Of a stretch of DNA of 64,000 nucleotides, positions 17,206 to 26,388 are shown piece after piece; positions within the stretch are counted from its first letter, which is position 1, and every line of letters begins with the position of its first letter. Below the pieces are notes generated by a model, which worked only from the letters and a program-made list of their open reading frames with translations, did no database searches and was not told the DNA's origin. Location: NCBI RefSeq assembly GCF_004924335.1, contig NZ_CP024633.1, forward strand, positions 558,001 through 622,000, given 5' to 3'. Position numbers and translations under genes: made by a program. The stretch comes from Mycobacteroides salmoniphilum (lineage in GTDB: Bacteria; Actinomycetota; Actinomycetes; Mycobacteriales; Mycobacteriaceae).

Positions 17206-18615
17206 GTGACGGCACCGATATGGATGGCGGAGCCGCCGGAGGTGCATTCGGCGCTGTTGAGTTCGGGGCCGGGTCCGGGTGCGGTGCTCGCTGCCGCCAT
17301 GCAGTGGCAAGAGATCGCGGACAACTATGCGCGCACGGCGGTCGAGCTGACCCAGGTCTTGGCCGGCGTTCAGGCAAGCAGTTGGCAGGGGCCGAGTGCC
17401 GCGGAGTATGTGGCCGCCCACGGGCCGTACCTGGCCTGGCTCGAGCAGGCCGCTGTCGAGAGCGCTGTCATTGCCACGCAACACGAAACGGCCGCGGCGG
17501 CCTATGGTGGTGCGCTGGCGGCCATGCCCACGCTTGCGGAGCTGGCCATCAACCACGTCACGCACGGGGTGCTGGTCGGCACGAACTTCTTTGGAATCAA
17601 CACCATCCCGATCACGCTGAACGAAGCCGACTATGTCCGCATGTGGGTGCAGGCGGCCGCCACCATGAGCACCTATCAGGCGACCACTGAGGCCATGACG
17701 TCGGCGATACCGCCGACCCAGCAGGCGCCTCCGATTCTCGGGCCCGGCGGCGAGGCCCGCAGTGACCAATCGGATGTCCCGGGTTCCCCCGACCAGATCA
17801 TGAAGATGCTGCAGGGCTTTCAGCAGTGGTTCGAGAAGATGGGCTTCAACCCGGCGACCTCGGCCGTGCTCGCTGTGATCATGCTCTTCCTCTATGACCT
17901 GCTCTGGTACCCGTATTACGCCTCATACCTGCTGCCGTTTCTCATCCCTGCCCTCAGTGGGCTGAGCGGTTTGGCGGCACTGGTACACCTTCGGCCCACT
18001 CCGGCAGTGGTTCCGGCTCCGGCGGTGACACCCTCTGCGGACAGACCAGCCCTGAGGGCCGTGCACCGCCCGGAGGTGAGCGTGGCGGCTGTACCCCTGC
18101 CTGCCATGTCCGCTGCGCCTTCGGGAGGTGCGTCGCCGGCCACTCCGGCGCCGAGCGCGACTACCCCGGCTCCGTCCGCCCCTCCTGCATCGATGAGCGG
18201 GATCACTTATGCCATACCCGGTTTGGTGCCGCCCGGGGTGAGCTTTGGCCCCAAGGGCACGGCGAAATCGTCGGAATCTGCCGTCGGGACCATCGACGCC
18301 GCCGCGGCGGCAACTGTTACGGCGATGGCTCCGGTCCGGCGCAGACAGCGCAGCAAGAGCAAGGCCCGCATCGGCGGCCAACGCTACGAATACCTGGAAG
18401 AAACAGCCGGTATGGGCGCAACGGCCGGGTACTCCACCGAGGCTGGCGAGCACGCTGCGACCGGTAGAGGTGCCGGCCCGCTGGGATTCGCGGGCACCGC
18501 GCCCGCCGCGACCAGTACGCAGACCGCCAGAGCGGTCAGACTCGGATCAGATGACACCCGGCAGGTGGTTCCGATGCTCCCGAGTACCTGGGAAACGGAC
18601 AACGCGGAACAGTGA
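17206..18615 (+). CDS. PPE family protein, PPW subfamily
   Basis: Start is GTG 17206, 6 bases after GGGAGG; 469 residues. The N-terminus (WMAEPPE, then SSWQGPSA and a FFGINTIPITLNEADY segment) matches PPE4-like ESX-3-associated proteins. A hydrophobic stretch at about 225-265, an Ala/Pro-rich linker, and a C-terminal RYEYLEE...GFAGT...PMLPSTW region follow. The PxxPxxW end is the mark of the PPE-PPW subfamily. It is the likely partner of the PE protein at 14958. It is separated from it by the opposing methyltransferase. Confidence 0.9.
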   Translation: MTAPIWMAEPPEVHSALLSSGPGPGAVLAAAMQWQEIADNYARTAVELTQVLAGVQASSWQGPSAAEYVAAHGPYLAWLEQAAVESAVIATQHETAAAAYGGALAAMPTLAELAINHVTHGVLVGTNFFGINTIPITLNEADYVRMWVQAAATMSTYQATTEAMTSAIPPTQQAPPILGPGGEARSDQSDVPGSPDQIMKMLQGFQQWFEKMGFNPATSAVLAVIMLFLYDLLWYPYYASYLLPFLIPALSGLSGLAALVHLRPTPAVVPAPAVTPSADRPALRAVHRPEVSVAAVPLPAMSAAPSGGASPATPAPSATTPAPSAPPASMSGITYAIPGLVPPGVSFGPKGTAKSSESAVGTIDAAAAATVTAMAPVRRRQRSKSKARIGGQRYEYLEETAGMGATAGYSTEAGEHAATGRGAGPLGFAGTAPAATSTQTARAVRLGSDDTRQVVPMLPSTWETDNAEQ

Positions 18616-18768
18616 TAGCCACTCTACCTGTGTTTATAAGCAAAACTTTGGGGCTGCCCACGGATTGGTCACTACTCATGGGCGTCTTTGCACAGAACAA
18701 TCGAAGACAGTCGCCGGGAGCATCAGCGGTGGCGTTCCTAGATTTTCCACGCAGAGAAGGGCAGCACA

Positions 18769-19806
18769 GTGAGCGAGTACGGATGGACAGTGGTCGGCGC
18801 GGGCCCCGCAGGCATTGCGGCAGTGGGGAAGCTCCTCGACCACGGAGTGCCATCCGGCGCGATCGCCTGGATCGACCCTGAGTTCGCCGCGGGTGACTTT
18901 GGCACGAAATGGCGTGCCGTGCCGAGCAATACGTCGGTGAAGCTTTTCATCAACTACCTCACGGGCGCGCAATCCTTCCGATTCGCCCATGCACCACATT
19001 TCGCGCTGAACGACCTGGCGCCCACGGATACCTGTCTGCTCGGGGAGGTGGCGGACCCGCTGGTGTGGATCACCGGGCAGCTCTGTGACCAAGTGCGTGC
19101 TCTGCGCACCACCGCGACGGGTCTGTCACTGCAGGGCGGCCGGTGGACCGTGCGGACCGAAATGGGCGATATCACTTCGAAGAACGTGATCCTCGCGGTC
19201 GGTTCGGTTCCTAAGACGCTCGATTACCCGTGGTTGAACGAGATCCCGATCGAGACGGCACTCAATCCCGAGAAGCTCGCCGCGCAGCCGCTGGAGGGGG
19301 CCACTGTTGCCGTCTTCGGCGCGTCACACTCGAGCATGATCGCCTTGCCCAACTTGCTGGCCGGGCCGGCGGCCAAGGTGATCAACTTTTATCGTGGCCC
19401 ACTGCGCTATGCGGTCGACATGGGGGACTGGACGCTGTTCGACGACACCGGCCTGAAGGGCGAGGCCGCACGGTGGGCGCGGGAGAACATCGACGGCGTG
19501 CTGCCGGACCGGTTGCAGCGCTGCCTCGTTGACAGCCCTGAATACGCTGAGCTGCTCCAAAGCTGCGATTACGCGGTGTACACCGTGGGGTTCAGTCCGA
19601 GGCCGATACCCGCTGCCCCGCAGTGGGGGCACCTGGAGTGCAATGCCGCCACCGGGATCATCGCTCCCGGTCTGTTTGGGGCCGGAATTGCCTTCCCCGA
19701 GTATCGGATTGACCCGATGGGCTTCGGTGAACACCGCGTGGGACTGCAGAAGTTCATGGACCGCCTCAACAAGGTGGTGCCGTTATGGCTGAAGTACGGC
19801 TCGTGA
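18769..19806 (+). CDS. FAD-dependent NAD(P)-binding oxidoreductase
   Basis: A 345-residue flavoprotein with an N-terminal VVGAGPAGIAA dinucleotide motif and a second Rossmann-like segment (VAVFGASHSS, about residue 185). A C-terminal TVGFSPRP/GIIAPGLFGAG segment binds flavin. No redox CxxC pair is seen, so it is not a classical disulfide reductase; a monooxygenase or lysine/ornithine-hydroxylase-like role is possible. It starts at a GTG and runs into the DUF202 gene. Confidence 0.72.
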   Translation: MSEYGWTVVGAGPAGIAAVGKLLDHGVPSGAIAWIDPEFAAGDFGTKWRAVPSNTSVKLFINYLTGAQSFRFAHAPHFALNDLAPTDTCLLGEVADPLVWITGQLCDQVRALRTTATGLSLQGGRWTVRTEMGDITSKNVILAVGSVPKTLDYPWLNEIPIETALNPEKLAAQPLEGATVAVFGASHSSMIALPNLLAGPAAKVINFYRGPLRYAVDMGDWTLFDDTGLKGEAARWARENIDGVLPDRLQRCLVDSPEYAELLQSCDYAVYTVGFSPRPIPAAPQWGHLECNAATGIIAPGLFGAGIAFPEYRIDPMGFGEHRVGLQKFMDRLNKVVPLWLKYGS

Positions 19807-20150
19807 CCGTCGGTGAATCCGTTGGCGCCGAACCCGATTACCGATTCACGCTCGCCAACGAGCGGACATATCTGGCCTGGGTGCGTACCTCGCTGGCCCT
19901 CATCGCCAGCGGGGTAGCCCTCATGCAGTTCGTTCCGGAGTTCTGGATTCCGGGTGCCCGGCACGTGGCAAGCATCCTGTTGGTCATCACCGGCGGCGTG
20001 CTGGCAATGGCGGCCGCGCGACGGCGGCGCCGGGTGCAGGACGCGATGCGCCGTGATGCCGACCTGCCGCCGAGCCATATGCCGACGTTCCTCAGCGTCC
20101 TGCTGCTGGGGATGGTCGTGCTGCTGGTGGCGCTGCTGCTCAAGGGCTGA
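19785..20150 (+). CDS. DUF202 (YidH-like) membrane protein
   Basis: A 121-residue protein with the DUF202 signature DYRFTLANERTYLAWVRT, followed by three hydrophobic segments. The ATG at 19785 is preceded by AAGGTGG and overlaps the flavoprotein gene by 22 bases; a GTG at 19803 (4-base overlap) is the alternative start. DUF202 proteins are small inner-membrane proteins of unknown function. Confidence 0.85.
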   Translation: MAEVRLVTVGESVGAEPDYRFTLANERTYLAWVRTSLALIASGVALMQFVPEFWIPGARHVASILLVITGGVLAMAAARRRRRVQDAMRRDADLPPSHMPTFLSVLLLGMVVLLVALLLKG

Positions 20151-20275
20151 GCCCCTGAGTGACATCGAGCGTAGGGATTCGTCAGGACTGCTGTCGCAGC
20201 GGCAGTACCTGGCTGCGTGCGGCGGTCTCCGAACGCGGCGTCGACGAAGACCGCTAAGCTATACGACGTTCCATT

Positions 20276-20347
20276 GCCTCCTTAGCTCAGTGGTAGAGCA
20301 CCGCTCTTGTAAAGCGAAGGTCGTCAGTTCAATCCTGACAGGGGGCT
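20276..20347 (+). tRNA. tRNA-Thr (anticodon TGT)
   Basis: A full cloverleaf folds: acceptor GCCTCCT/AGGGGGC, D arm GCTC-AGTGGTA-GAGC, anticodon loop CTTGTAA (anticodon TGT), T arm GTCAG-TTCAATC-CTGAC and discriminator T. The anticodon stem has one C-A mismatch at its outer pair. CCA is not encoded. Confidence 0.95.
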
Positions 20348-20392
20348 CAACGCGCTATTCGGCATGTCGGTGCCGTCACGTAATTTCAGCCC

Positions 20393-20797
20393 ATGAGACT
20401 GTGCCTTGCTTGCGGCGCACCACTTTCCATGCGAAGCCAGAAGATCTATTGCGGCAATGCTTGTCAGGCGGCAGCCCGACGCGACGTCAGTACCAGACTG
20501 TGGCTGGAGTCCGGTGAGGCCAGGGTGCGCAGCGAGCAGAGCCACTTCATTCGGCTCTTTCTCGCCGAGGCTCAATCGGGCCGTTGCGCGATCTGCAGCG
20601 GAGCGAGCATCTGGCAAGACTCCCCGCTCGTACTGGTCTTGGACCATATCGACGGAAACCCGGCCAACAATTGTCGAGAGAATCTGCGACTCGTCTGCCC
20701 GAACTGCGACTCGCAACTGCCGACCTACAAGAGCCGCAATCGCGGCAATGGCCGCAGTTTTCGCCGACAGCGCTACGCGGACGGAAAGTCGTACTAG
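20393..20797 (+). CDS. HNH endonuclease with zinc knuckles
   Basis: A 134-residue protein with an N-terminal Cys cluster (C4, C7, C20, C24) and an HNH core. The core has C65-x2-C68, DHIDGNPANNC (D84, H85, N93), ENLRLVC and C102-x2-C105. The end, SQLPTYKSRN, is typical of phage and free-standing HNH nucleases. It starts 46 bases after tRNA-Thr, on the same strand, with no integrase or phage genes nearby. It could be a domesticated leftover of a tRNA-targeting element. Catalytic residues look intact. Confidence 0.85.
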   Translation: MRLCLACGAPLSMRSQKIYCGNACQAAARRDVSTRLWLESGEARVRSEQSHFIRLFLAEAQSGRCAICSGASIWQDSPLVLVLDHIDGNPANNCRENLRLVCPNCDSQLPTYKSRNRGNGRSFRRQRYADGKSY

Positions 20798-20805
20798 GCC
20801 GCCCG

Positions 20806-21555
20806 CTACATCTCACCTTCGATAACCCGTTCGGACCGTATCGGTCGTGGTGAGCTGGACGGTCGCGACGGCCGGCGGCGCGGTAGGAAACTGCCCAGCG
20901 GGCCGACCACGGAGCTGAGTGCCGAGACGGTGTCGGTCAGCAGCTCGATGGTGGGTGTTAGTGCATCAATGTTGGGCGCCACCTTGGCGGCCGTCTCCGA
21001 GAGGTTGGCCAGCTGCTGCAGCGGACCGTCCTTCGCGGTGAATTTGTCCAGGACGCCCTCCTCGCGCATCAGCCGTTCGAGAATCCCATCCTCGGCGAGC
21101 AGCTGGTCGACCAGCCCGCCCGGTGCCAGCGCCCGGTCCAGGGCGCCGTCCTGTGAGGTGAGTCGATCGACGGGCCCGTCCTTGGCGAAGAGCCGGTCCA
21201 GCACACCACCGGGCTCAGTGAGCCGATCAGCAAGCCCGCCGGGCGCCATGACGCGCTCTACCGGTCCACCTGGTCGCAGCGCCCTGCCAAGGGGCTTGTC
21301 GTCTTCCATGAGCTCGGCGACCTTCATCGCCGAGCTGAGCGGGCTCTTGCGTCCGACCAGCCCTAGCAGGGATTCGACGGTGCCGACCAGGCCTGCCCCG
21401 GGGGCGTCAGGTCGGCCGTCGTGGGGCTGTCCGTCGGGAAGTTCAGCGAGAATTTCGCGCCCGGTATCGATCGCCTTGGCAGCCACGGCCAAGCCGGTAT
21501 CGGCAACGGCCAGCGAAATCTTGAGCGGCGCGGTGATCAGCGACACCAGCTTCAT
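20806..21555 (-). CDS. Decapeptide-repeat protein divergent from phoP (Rv0756c-like position)
   Basis: A 249-residue protein with nine consecutive ten-residue repeats at residues 96-182. Each has the form (G/D)G-x-(L/V)-(D/E)-R-(L/A)-x-x-x; the GG/DG pair recurs at 96, 106, 116 and so on without a gap. The N-terminus has a short hydrophobic helix and the C-terminus is basic and serine-rich. The strict period suggests a regular helical or solenoid rod. M. tuberculosis has an uncharacterised protein in the same place. Function unknown. Confidence 0.8.
   Translation of the reverse strand: MKLVSLITAPLKISLAVADTGLAVAAKAIDTGREILAELPDGQPHDGRPDAPGAGLVGTVESLLGLVGRKSPLSSAMKVAELMEDDKPLGRALRPGGPVERVMAPGGLADRLTEPGGVLDRLFAKDGPVDRLTSQDGALDRALAPGGLVDQLLAEDGILERLMREEGVLDKFTAKDGPLQQLANLSETAAKVAPNIDALTPTIELLTDTVSALSSVVGPLGSFLPRRRPSRPSSSPRPIRSERVIEGEM
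21010..21270 (-). repeat. Nine in-frame 30-base (decapeptide) coding repeats
   Basis: DNA encoding residues 96-182 of the protein at 20806-21555. The repeats are diverged at base level but keep exact 30-base spacing, so this is an old coding repeat rather than a recent VNTR. Confidence 0.8.
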
Positions 21556-21597
21556 GGCACAACTCTAGGGTGACTTTGCGCGGTTGGCTGACAATCT

Positions 21598-21627
21598 CCT
21601 GTGAAGAACTCACAGGAACCTCACAGC
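21598..21627 (+). promoter_or_regulatory. PhoP box upstream of phoP (autoregulation)
   Basis: A direct repeat TCACAGG-N4-TCACAGC (21610-21627) matches the mycobacterial PhoP box in both sequence and 11-base period. A third, inverted half-site CCTGTGA (21598-21604) makes a perfect palindrome with the first repeat. It lies about 45-75 bases before the phoP start, so PhoP probably regulates its own operon and perhaps the divergent repeat-protein gene. Confidence 0.8.
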
Positions 21628-21671
21628 GAAGATCCAGCGCACCGTAAATTTTGAGGGGAAGATTGTCGGAG

Positions 21672-22412
21672 GTGAGCATCACGACAGAGACACATCAAGG
21701 AACGTTTCCCGTCAACGGCACCACCCCCGCCAAGGTGCTGGTGGTCGACGATGAGTCGAACATTGTCGAACTGCTCTCGGTCAGTCTGAAATTCCAGGGG
21801 TTTGACGTCTATACCGCCGACAGCGGCGCCGCCGCCCTGGATCTGGCTCGCACGGTTCGTCCCGATGCGGTGATCCTCGACGTGATGATGCCCGGAATGG
21901 ACGGATTCGGGGTGCTACGCCGCCTGCGCGCCGACGGGATCGACGCGCCGACGCTGTTCCTGACCGCCCGTGACGGTCTGCAGGACAAGATCGCCGGGCT
22001 GACGCTGGGCGCCGATGACTACGTGACCAAGCCGTTCAGCCTGGAAGAGGTGGTCGCCCGGCTGCGGGTGATCCTGCGTCGCTCCGGGATGGGCTCGGAG
22101 CCTGCTCGCAAGTCGCGACTCAGCTTCGCCGATATCGAGCTCGACGAGGACACTCACGAGGTGTGGAAGACCGGCGAGCCGGTTGCGCTCTCGCCCACCG
22201 AATTCACGCTGCTGCGGTACTTCATGATCAACGCAGGCACCGTGCTCAGTAAGCCCAAGATCCTCGACCATGTGTGGCGTTATGACTTCGGCGGCGATGT
22301 GAACGTCGTCGAGTCCTACGTCTCGTATTTGCGGCGCAAGATCGACAACGGCGAGAAGCGGTTGTTGCATACGCTTCGTGGCGTGGGATACGTATTGCGC
22401 GAGCCGCGGTGA
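21672..22412 (+). CDS. phoP: Two-component response regulator PhoP
   Basis: An OmpR/PhoB-family regulator: receiver domain with acceptor Asp70 (counted from GTG 21672) in VILDVMMPGMDG, conserved KPFSLEE, then a winged-helix DNA-binding domain. The sequence follows M. tuberculosis PhoP closely through both domains. In mycobacteria PhoP controls lipid synthesis, acid response and secretion genes. TTG codons at 21651 and 21663 are alternative starts (up to 253 residues). Its stop overlaps the phoR GTG (GTGA). Confidence 0.95.
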   Translation: MSITTETHQGTFPVNGTTPAKVLVVDDESNIVELLSVSLKFQGFDVYTADSGAAALDLARTVRPDAVILDVMMPGMDGFGVLRRLRADGIDAPTLFLTARDGLQDKIAGLTLGADDYVTKPFSLEEVVARLRVILRRSGMGSEPARKSRLSFADIELDEDTHEVWKTGEPVALSPTEFTLLRYFMINAGTVLSKPKILDHVWRYDFGGDVNVVESYVSYLRRKIDNGEKRLLHTLRGVGYVLREPR

Positions 22413-23923
22413 GTACCCGCCCCGGCGTTCGTCGGGGTGTACCGCTGCGGGTGAGCCTCGTGGTCGGAACCTTGGTTCTGGTTGCGCTGGGGTTGGTGGC
22501 ATCTGGCATTGCGGTGACTACCACCATGCAGCGCACCATGATGAACCGCGCCGATCGCGAGCTGATCGATGCCGCGAATGGGTGGGCCAACCGGCCACCT
22601 CCACCGCCGCCGGCCTTCGACACCAACCGGCATCGGCCCCCGTCCTTGTTCTTCATCCGCACCACCGATGACCGCGGACGGGTGGTCATCATGCTCAATG
22701 ACCGCGCCCGCGCCGATCCGGACCTACCGCTCGACAATGATGTGGGCGGCCGTCCCGTGACGGTGCGCTCGGCCGACGGCACCACGGAGTGGCGTGCGGT
22801 GTCCCGCCACGACGCGCTGGGCGGATACACCACCGTTGCCCGCGACATCACCGATGTGCGCACCACGGCACGAGACCTGTTGTGGTTGCAGGTGGCGATA
22901 GGGATCGCCGTGCTGACTGTGCTTGGTATTGCCGGATATTGGTTGGTGCACCGCAGCCTGCGGCCGCTGGCCGAGGTGGAGGCGACGGCAGCCGATATCG
23001 CTGCGGGTCATCTTGATCGGCGGGTACCGGAACGTGATCCGCGCACCGAGGTGGGCCGATTATCGTTGGCGCTCAATGGAATGCTTGCGCAGATTCAGCG
23101 TGCGGTGGCCGATTCGCAGAAGTCCGCGAAGACGGCCCGTACCTCCGAGGAGCGCATGCGCCGGTTCATCACCGACGCCAGTCACGAATTGCGCACACCG
23201 CTGACCACCATCCGCGGCTACGCCGAGCTCTACCGCCAGGGCGCGGCCACCGACATCGAGCTGGTGCTGGGCCGGATCGAAGGGGAGTCGACCCGCATGG
23301 GTCAGCTCGTGGAGGACTTGCTGCTGTTGGCGCGACTGGACGCGCATCGGCCCATGGAACAGCGGCTCGTCGACCTACTGGTGTTGGCCACCGATGCCGT
23401 GCACGATGCGAAAGCCACTGCGCCAGAACGTGATGTGGAACTGGAAGTTTTTGATGGCCCCGGCACCCCGGAGGTCATCGGCGACGAGCTGAGGTTGCGC
23501 CAGGTGCTGGGGAACCTGGTGAGCAATGCGCTCGGGCACACCACCGCGGCCGTCCGGGTCCGGGTGGGCACCGAGGGAGATGACGCCGTCCTGGAGGTCA
23601 TCGATGCGGGACCAGGCATGACGAAAACCGACGCCGAACGTGTCTTTGAGCGGTTTTATCGTGCCGACACGTCACGCACCCGCAGCAGTGGCGGTACGGG
23701 GCTGGGGCTGTCGATCGTCGACGCCCTCACCGCCGCACATGACGGCACCGTCACCGTGCACACCGCGCCCGGCGAGGGCTGCCGATTCGAGGTGCGGTTG
23801 CCGCGTGCCGATATGACCGACGACGAAGCCGAGATCGAGGACGTAGATACTGAGGTGCCGGAGGCTGAGGGGCCTGCGCCAAAGATCCTGCGGACTAGCC
23901 GATCTCAGCCAGCGCAGCCTTGA
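22409..23923 (+). CDS. phoR: Sensor histidine kinase PhoR
   Basis: A 504-residue kinase with a transmembrane helix at about 20-42, a Pro-rich extracytoplasmic sensor region, and a second helix at about 157-178. A HAMP domain ([11 protein letters not shown]), the H box SHELRTPL (His259) and an HATPase domain ([34 protein letters not shown]) follow. It phosphorylates PhoP. The acidic Glu/Asp tail is longer than the kinase core needs. It is coupled to phoP by a 4-base overlap and its 3' end overlaps the convergent HIT gene by 29 bases. Confidence 0.95.
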   Translation: MSTRPGVRRGVPLRVSLVVGTLVLVALGLVASGIAVTTTMQRTMMNRADRELIDAANGWANRPPPPPPAFDTNRHRPPSLFFIRTTDDRGRVVIMLNDRARADPDLPLDNDVGGRPVTVRSADGTTEWRAVSRHDALGGYTTVARDITDVRTTARDLLWLQVAIGIAVLTVLGIAGYWLVHRSLRPLAEVEATAADIAAGHLDRRVPERDPRTEVGRLSLALNGMLAQIQRAVADSQKSAKTARTSEERMRRFITDASHELRTPLTTIRGYAELYRQGAATDIELVLGRIEGESTRMGQLVEDLLLLARLDAHRPMEQRLVDLLVLATDAVHDAKATAPERDVELEVFDGPGTPEVIGDELRLRQVLGNLVSNALGHTTAAVRVRVGTEGDDAVLEVIDAGPGMTKTDAERVFERFYRADTSRTRSSGGTGLGLSIVDALTAAHDGTVTVHTAPGEGCRFEVRLPRADMTDDEAEIEDVDTEVPEAEGPAPKILRTSRSQPAQP

Positions 23924-24299
23924 TCTTCGCCTGCGCCTCGTCGAGGGATTCCGCCGAAGCGTTGGGATCGGCGTTCTCGAAGCTGAAGTCGGTCAGTTGG
24001 TAGCCGGGGAACACGTGCACGTGTAGGTGCGGCACCTCCATGCCCGCGATGATGTAACCGGCACGCGGTGCGTCGAAGGCCTTGCGGATGGCGCGGCCTA
24101 AGCGCTGTGCGACGAGATTGACCTTCGCGAAGACGTCCGCATCGATGTCCTGCCACTGGTCGATTTCGGCTCGCGGCACCACCAGGGTGTGTCCCTGGGC
24201 GATCGGCGCGATCGTCAGAAACGCGACGACGTCGTCGTCCTCGTAGACGAACCGACCCGGCAGTTCTCCGTTGATGATCTTCGTGAAGACGCTGGACAT
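23895..24299 (-). CDS. HIT-family nucleotide hydrolase/transferase
   Basis: A 134-residue HIT protein with the histidine triad H91-L-H93-V-H95. HIT proteins cleave nucleotide phosphoramidates or dinucleotides in the cytosol; the substrate here is unknown. It converges on phoR, the same order as in M. tuberculosis (Rv0759c after phoR). Confidence 0.93.
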   Translation of the reverse strand: MSSVFTKIINGELPGRFVYEDDDVVAFLTIAPIAQGHTLVVPRAEIDQWQDIDADVFAKVNLVAQRLGRAIRKAFDAPRAGYIIAGMEVPHLHVHVFPGYQLTDFSFENADPNASAESLDEAQAKIKAALAEIG

Positions 24300-24308
24300 G
24301 TCTCTAGG

Positions 24309-25280
24309 TTAGTGGCCCGTCGTCGGGGCGCAGGCCGCGGATAGCTCGCGGGGCACCAGCGGGTCCGCGTCGCCGCGGGGTGCGCGGGCGGGCGGGCGGG
24401 CCGTCATACCGATCAGGCAGCCGGTGATCACCACCGCCGCTCCGGCGAGTTCCAGCATGGTCGGCTGTTCGCCGAGAATCAGCCAGGACGCGGTGATACC
24501 CACGACCGGAACCAGAAGAGAGAACGGTGCCACCCGGCTCGCCGGGTACAGGCCCATCAGGTAGGTCCACAGGCCCAGGCCCACCACGGTGGCCAGTAGC
24601 ACGATGTACACCAGGCCGCCGAGGGCGATCAGTCCGCTGCGCTCACCGATCGAGGCCACCGCGTGCCACCCTGCCGATGGCCCCTCGGTGACTGCCGACA
24701 GCGCGAACAGCGGGATGGGCGGCACCACCGACATCCACAGGGTGAGGCGCAGCGGTGTGCGCGGATCGGTGTTGCCGGCCATGGCCTTTCGGCTCCCGAT
24801 GTTGCCGAATGCCCAACCCAGTGCGCCGAGCAGCGTGAGGATTACCGGGACCAGCGCGGCGGACGCGCCGTGTGCCGCGCGATCAGCCGCGATGACCGCC
24901 ATACCGCCGACGGCGAGAGCGATACCCGCGATCTGACGGCCCGACATCCGCTCGCCGAGCAGCAGCACGCCCAGGATCGCGGTGAAGGGGGCCGAGGCCT
25001 GGAGCACCAGGGAGGCAAGGCCTGTCGGCATCCCGTTCGCCATGGCAAGGAACAGGAACGCGAACTGGACGGTGCCGAACCCGACTCCGTACAACAGGAA
25101 CCACCGCATCGGAACCCGTGGCCACGGCACGAACAGGATCACCGGAACCGCCAGCACCGCGAACCGCAGCCCGGCGAAGAAGACCGGCGGGAAATGGTCC
25201 AGCCCAGCGTGGATGGCCAGGAAATTGATGCCCCACAGCACTGCGACGGTCAGTCCGAGGAGACGGTGCCGGGTTGTCAT
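24309..25280 (-). CDS. EamA/DMT-family exporter
   Basis: A 323-residue protein with about ten transmembrane segments in two EamA repeats (GINFLA in the first half, YLMGLYPASRVAPFSLLVPV in the second). This family exports amino acids or other small metabolites. It is divergent from a LysR gene across 72 bases containing a dyad, so it is the likely regulated target. Confidence 0.9.
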   Translation of the reverse strand: MTTRHRLLGLTVAVLWGINFLAIHAGLDHFPPVFFAGLRFAVLAVPVILFVPWPRVPMRWFLLYGVGFGTVQFAFLFLAMANGMPTGLASLVLQASAPFTAILGVLLLGERMSGRQIAGIALAVGGMAVIAADRAAHGASAALVPVILTLLGALGWAFGNIGSRKAMAGNTDPRTPLRLTLWMSVVPPIPLFALSAVTEGPSAGWHAVASIGERSGLIALGGLVYIVLLATVVGLGLWTYLMGLYPASRVAPFSLLVPVVGITASWLILGEQPTMLELAGAAVVITGCLIGMTARPPARAPRGDADPLVPRELSAACAPTTGH

Positions 25281-25314
25281 GCCGTCGATCCTGCGTACGG
25301 AATCGATTCAGCAC

Positions 25315-25346
25315 AATCTAATTAATGTGCACTATTAATGTAGATT
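25315..25346. promoter_or_regulatory. Dyad operator between EamA and LysR genes
   Basis: An interrupted inverted repeat: AATCTA (25315-25320) pairs with TAGATT (25341-25346), and ATTAAT recurs inside on both sides of GTGCAC. It is strikingly AT-rich in a GC-rich genome and lies 7 bases before the LysR ATG, matching the usual T-N11-A type LysR site. Confidence 0.65.
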
Positions 25347-25352
25347 TTCTTA

Positions 25353-26246
25353 ATGGATGTGCGCCGCCTGCGGATTCTGCGTGAGTTTGCCGATCGCGGC
25401 TCCGTCGGCGAGGTCGCCGATGCGATGAGGCTCACCCCTTCGGCGGTATCGCAGCAGTTGAAGGTACTGGCCCGCGAGGCGGGCGTGCCGTTGTTGCGGC
25501 AGGACGGGCGGGGCATCGCACTGACGGAGGCCGGCCGCGCACTGGTGCTGCGCGCCGACGAGGTGATTGCCGCCGTCGACCGGGCGGCGGAGGAGATGGT
25601 GGCCTACCGGGAGGGGACACAACCGGTCGTGCGGATCGCGTCGTTCCCCTCCGGTGGGAGTCTGCTGCTGCCCAGGCTCGTCGCCGCCGTCGAGGGTGTG
25701 GTGGATGTGCGGCCGGGCGACGAGGACGTGACGTACAGCGAGGCCCCCGGGCTGCTGACCGAGTACGACATTGTTGTCACGCACCGGGACGAGCGGGCTG
25801 CTGCCCTGCGGTCCGCGCGGGTGTGGTCGATGACGCTCATGCGAGAGCCGATCGATCTCCTGGTGCACAACGATCACCCGCTGGCGGGGCGTGGCTCGGT
25901 GACGCCGGGTGAGCTGGCGGACGAGACCTGGATCAGTGTCCCCGAGGGGTTCCCGGTGGACGATGTCCTGGTCTCACTCGGGGTATCGGCGGGCATTCGG
26001 CCCCGAGTCCGGTTCCGGTTCAAGGATTTCCAGATTGTCGAAGACATGGTTGCCCACGGCCATGGCATCGCCTTGATGCCGCGATACGTGAGCCGGAGCC
26101 CGCGGGTGGCGCGACTGGTCATTCGTGAGGTCCGGGCAGGGCGGCTGTACGAGGTGCTGGCCCGTCCCGGTGCCCAGCACCGACCGGCGATTGCCGCGGC
26201 CATCCGCGGGCTGCAGGACGCTGCAGCGGTACTGGAATCCCAGTAG
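25353..26246 (+). CDS. LysR-family transcriptional regulator
   Basis: A 297-residue regulator with an N-terminal winged HTH (LTPSAVSQQLKVLAREAG, about 28-45) and a C-terminal periplasmic-binding-like sensor domain. It probably controls the divergent EamA exporter in response to the exported compound; the ligand is unknown. Confidence 0.92.
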   Translation: MDVRRLRILREFADRGSVGEVADAMRLTPSAVSQQLKVLAREAGVPLLRQDGRGIALTEAGRALVLRADEVIAAVDRAAEEMVAYREGTQPVVRIASFPSGGSLLLPRLVAAVEGVVDVRPGDEDVTYSEAPGLLTEYDIVVTHRDERAAALRSARVWSMTLMREPIDLLVHNDHPLAGRGSVTPGELADETWISVPEGFPVDDVLVSLGVSAGIRPRVRFRFKDFQIVEDMVAHGHGIALMPRYVSRSPRVARLVIREVRAGRLYEVLARPGAQHRPAIAAAIRGLQDAAAVLESQ

Positions 26247-26388
26247 CCGCTAGGGCGTGTTCGGTCCGATGCGCCCCCCAGACCGAACAACACCTGTCCA
26301 GAGGGCCGTCGGCAACGAATTACTCGAGAGGCGCAAGAAAACCGACTCAATCGGTGTATTTTGCGCATGTTGCGAGCAAGGAGGGCCA

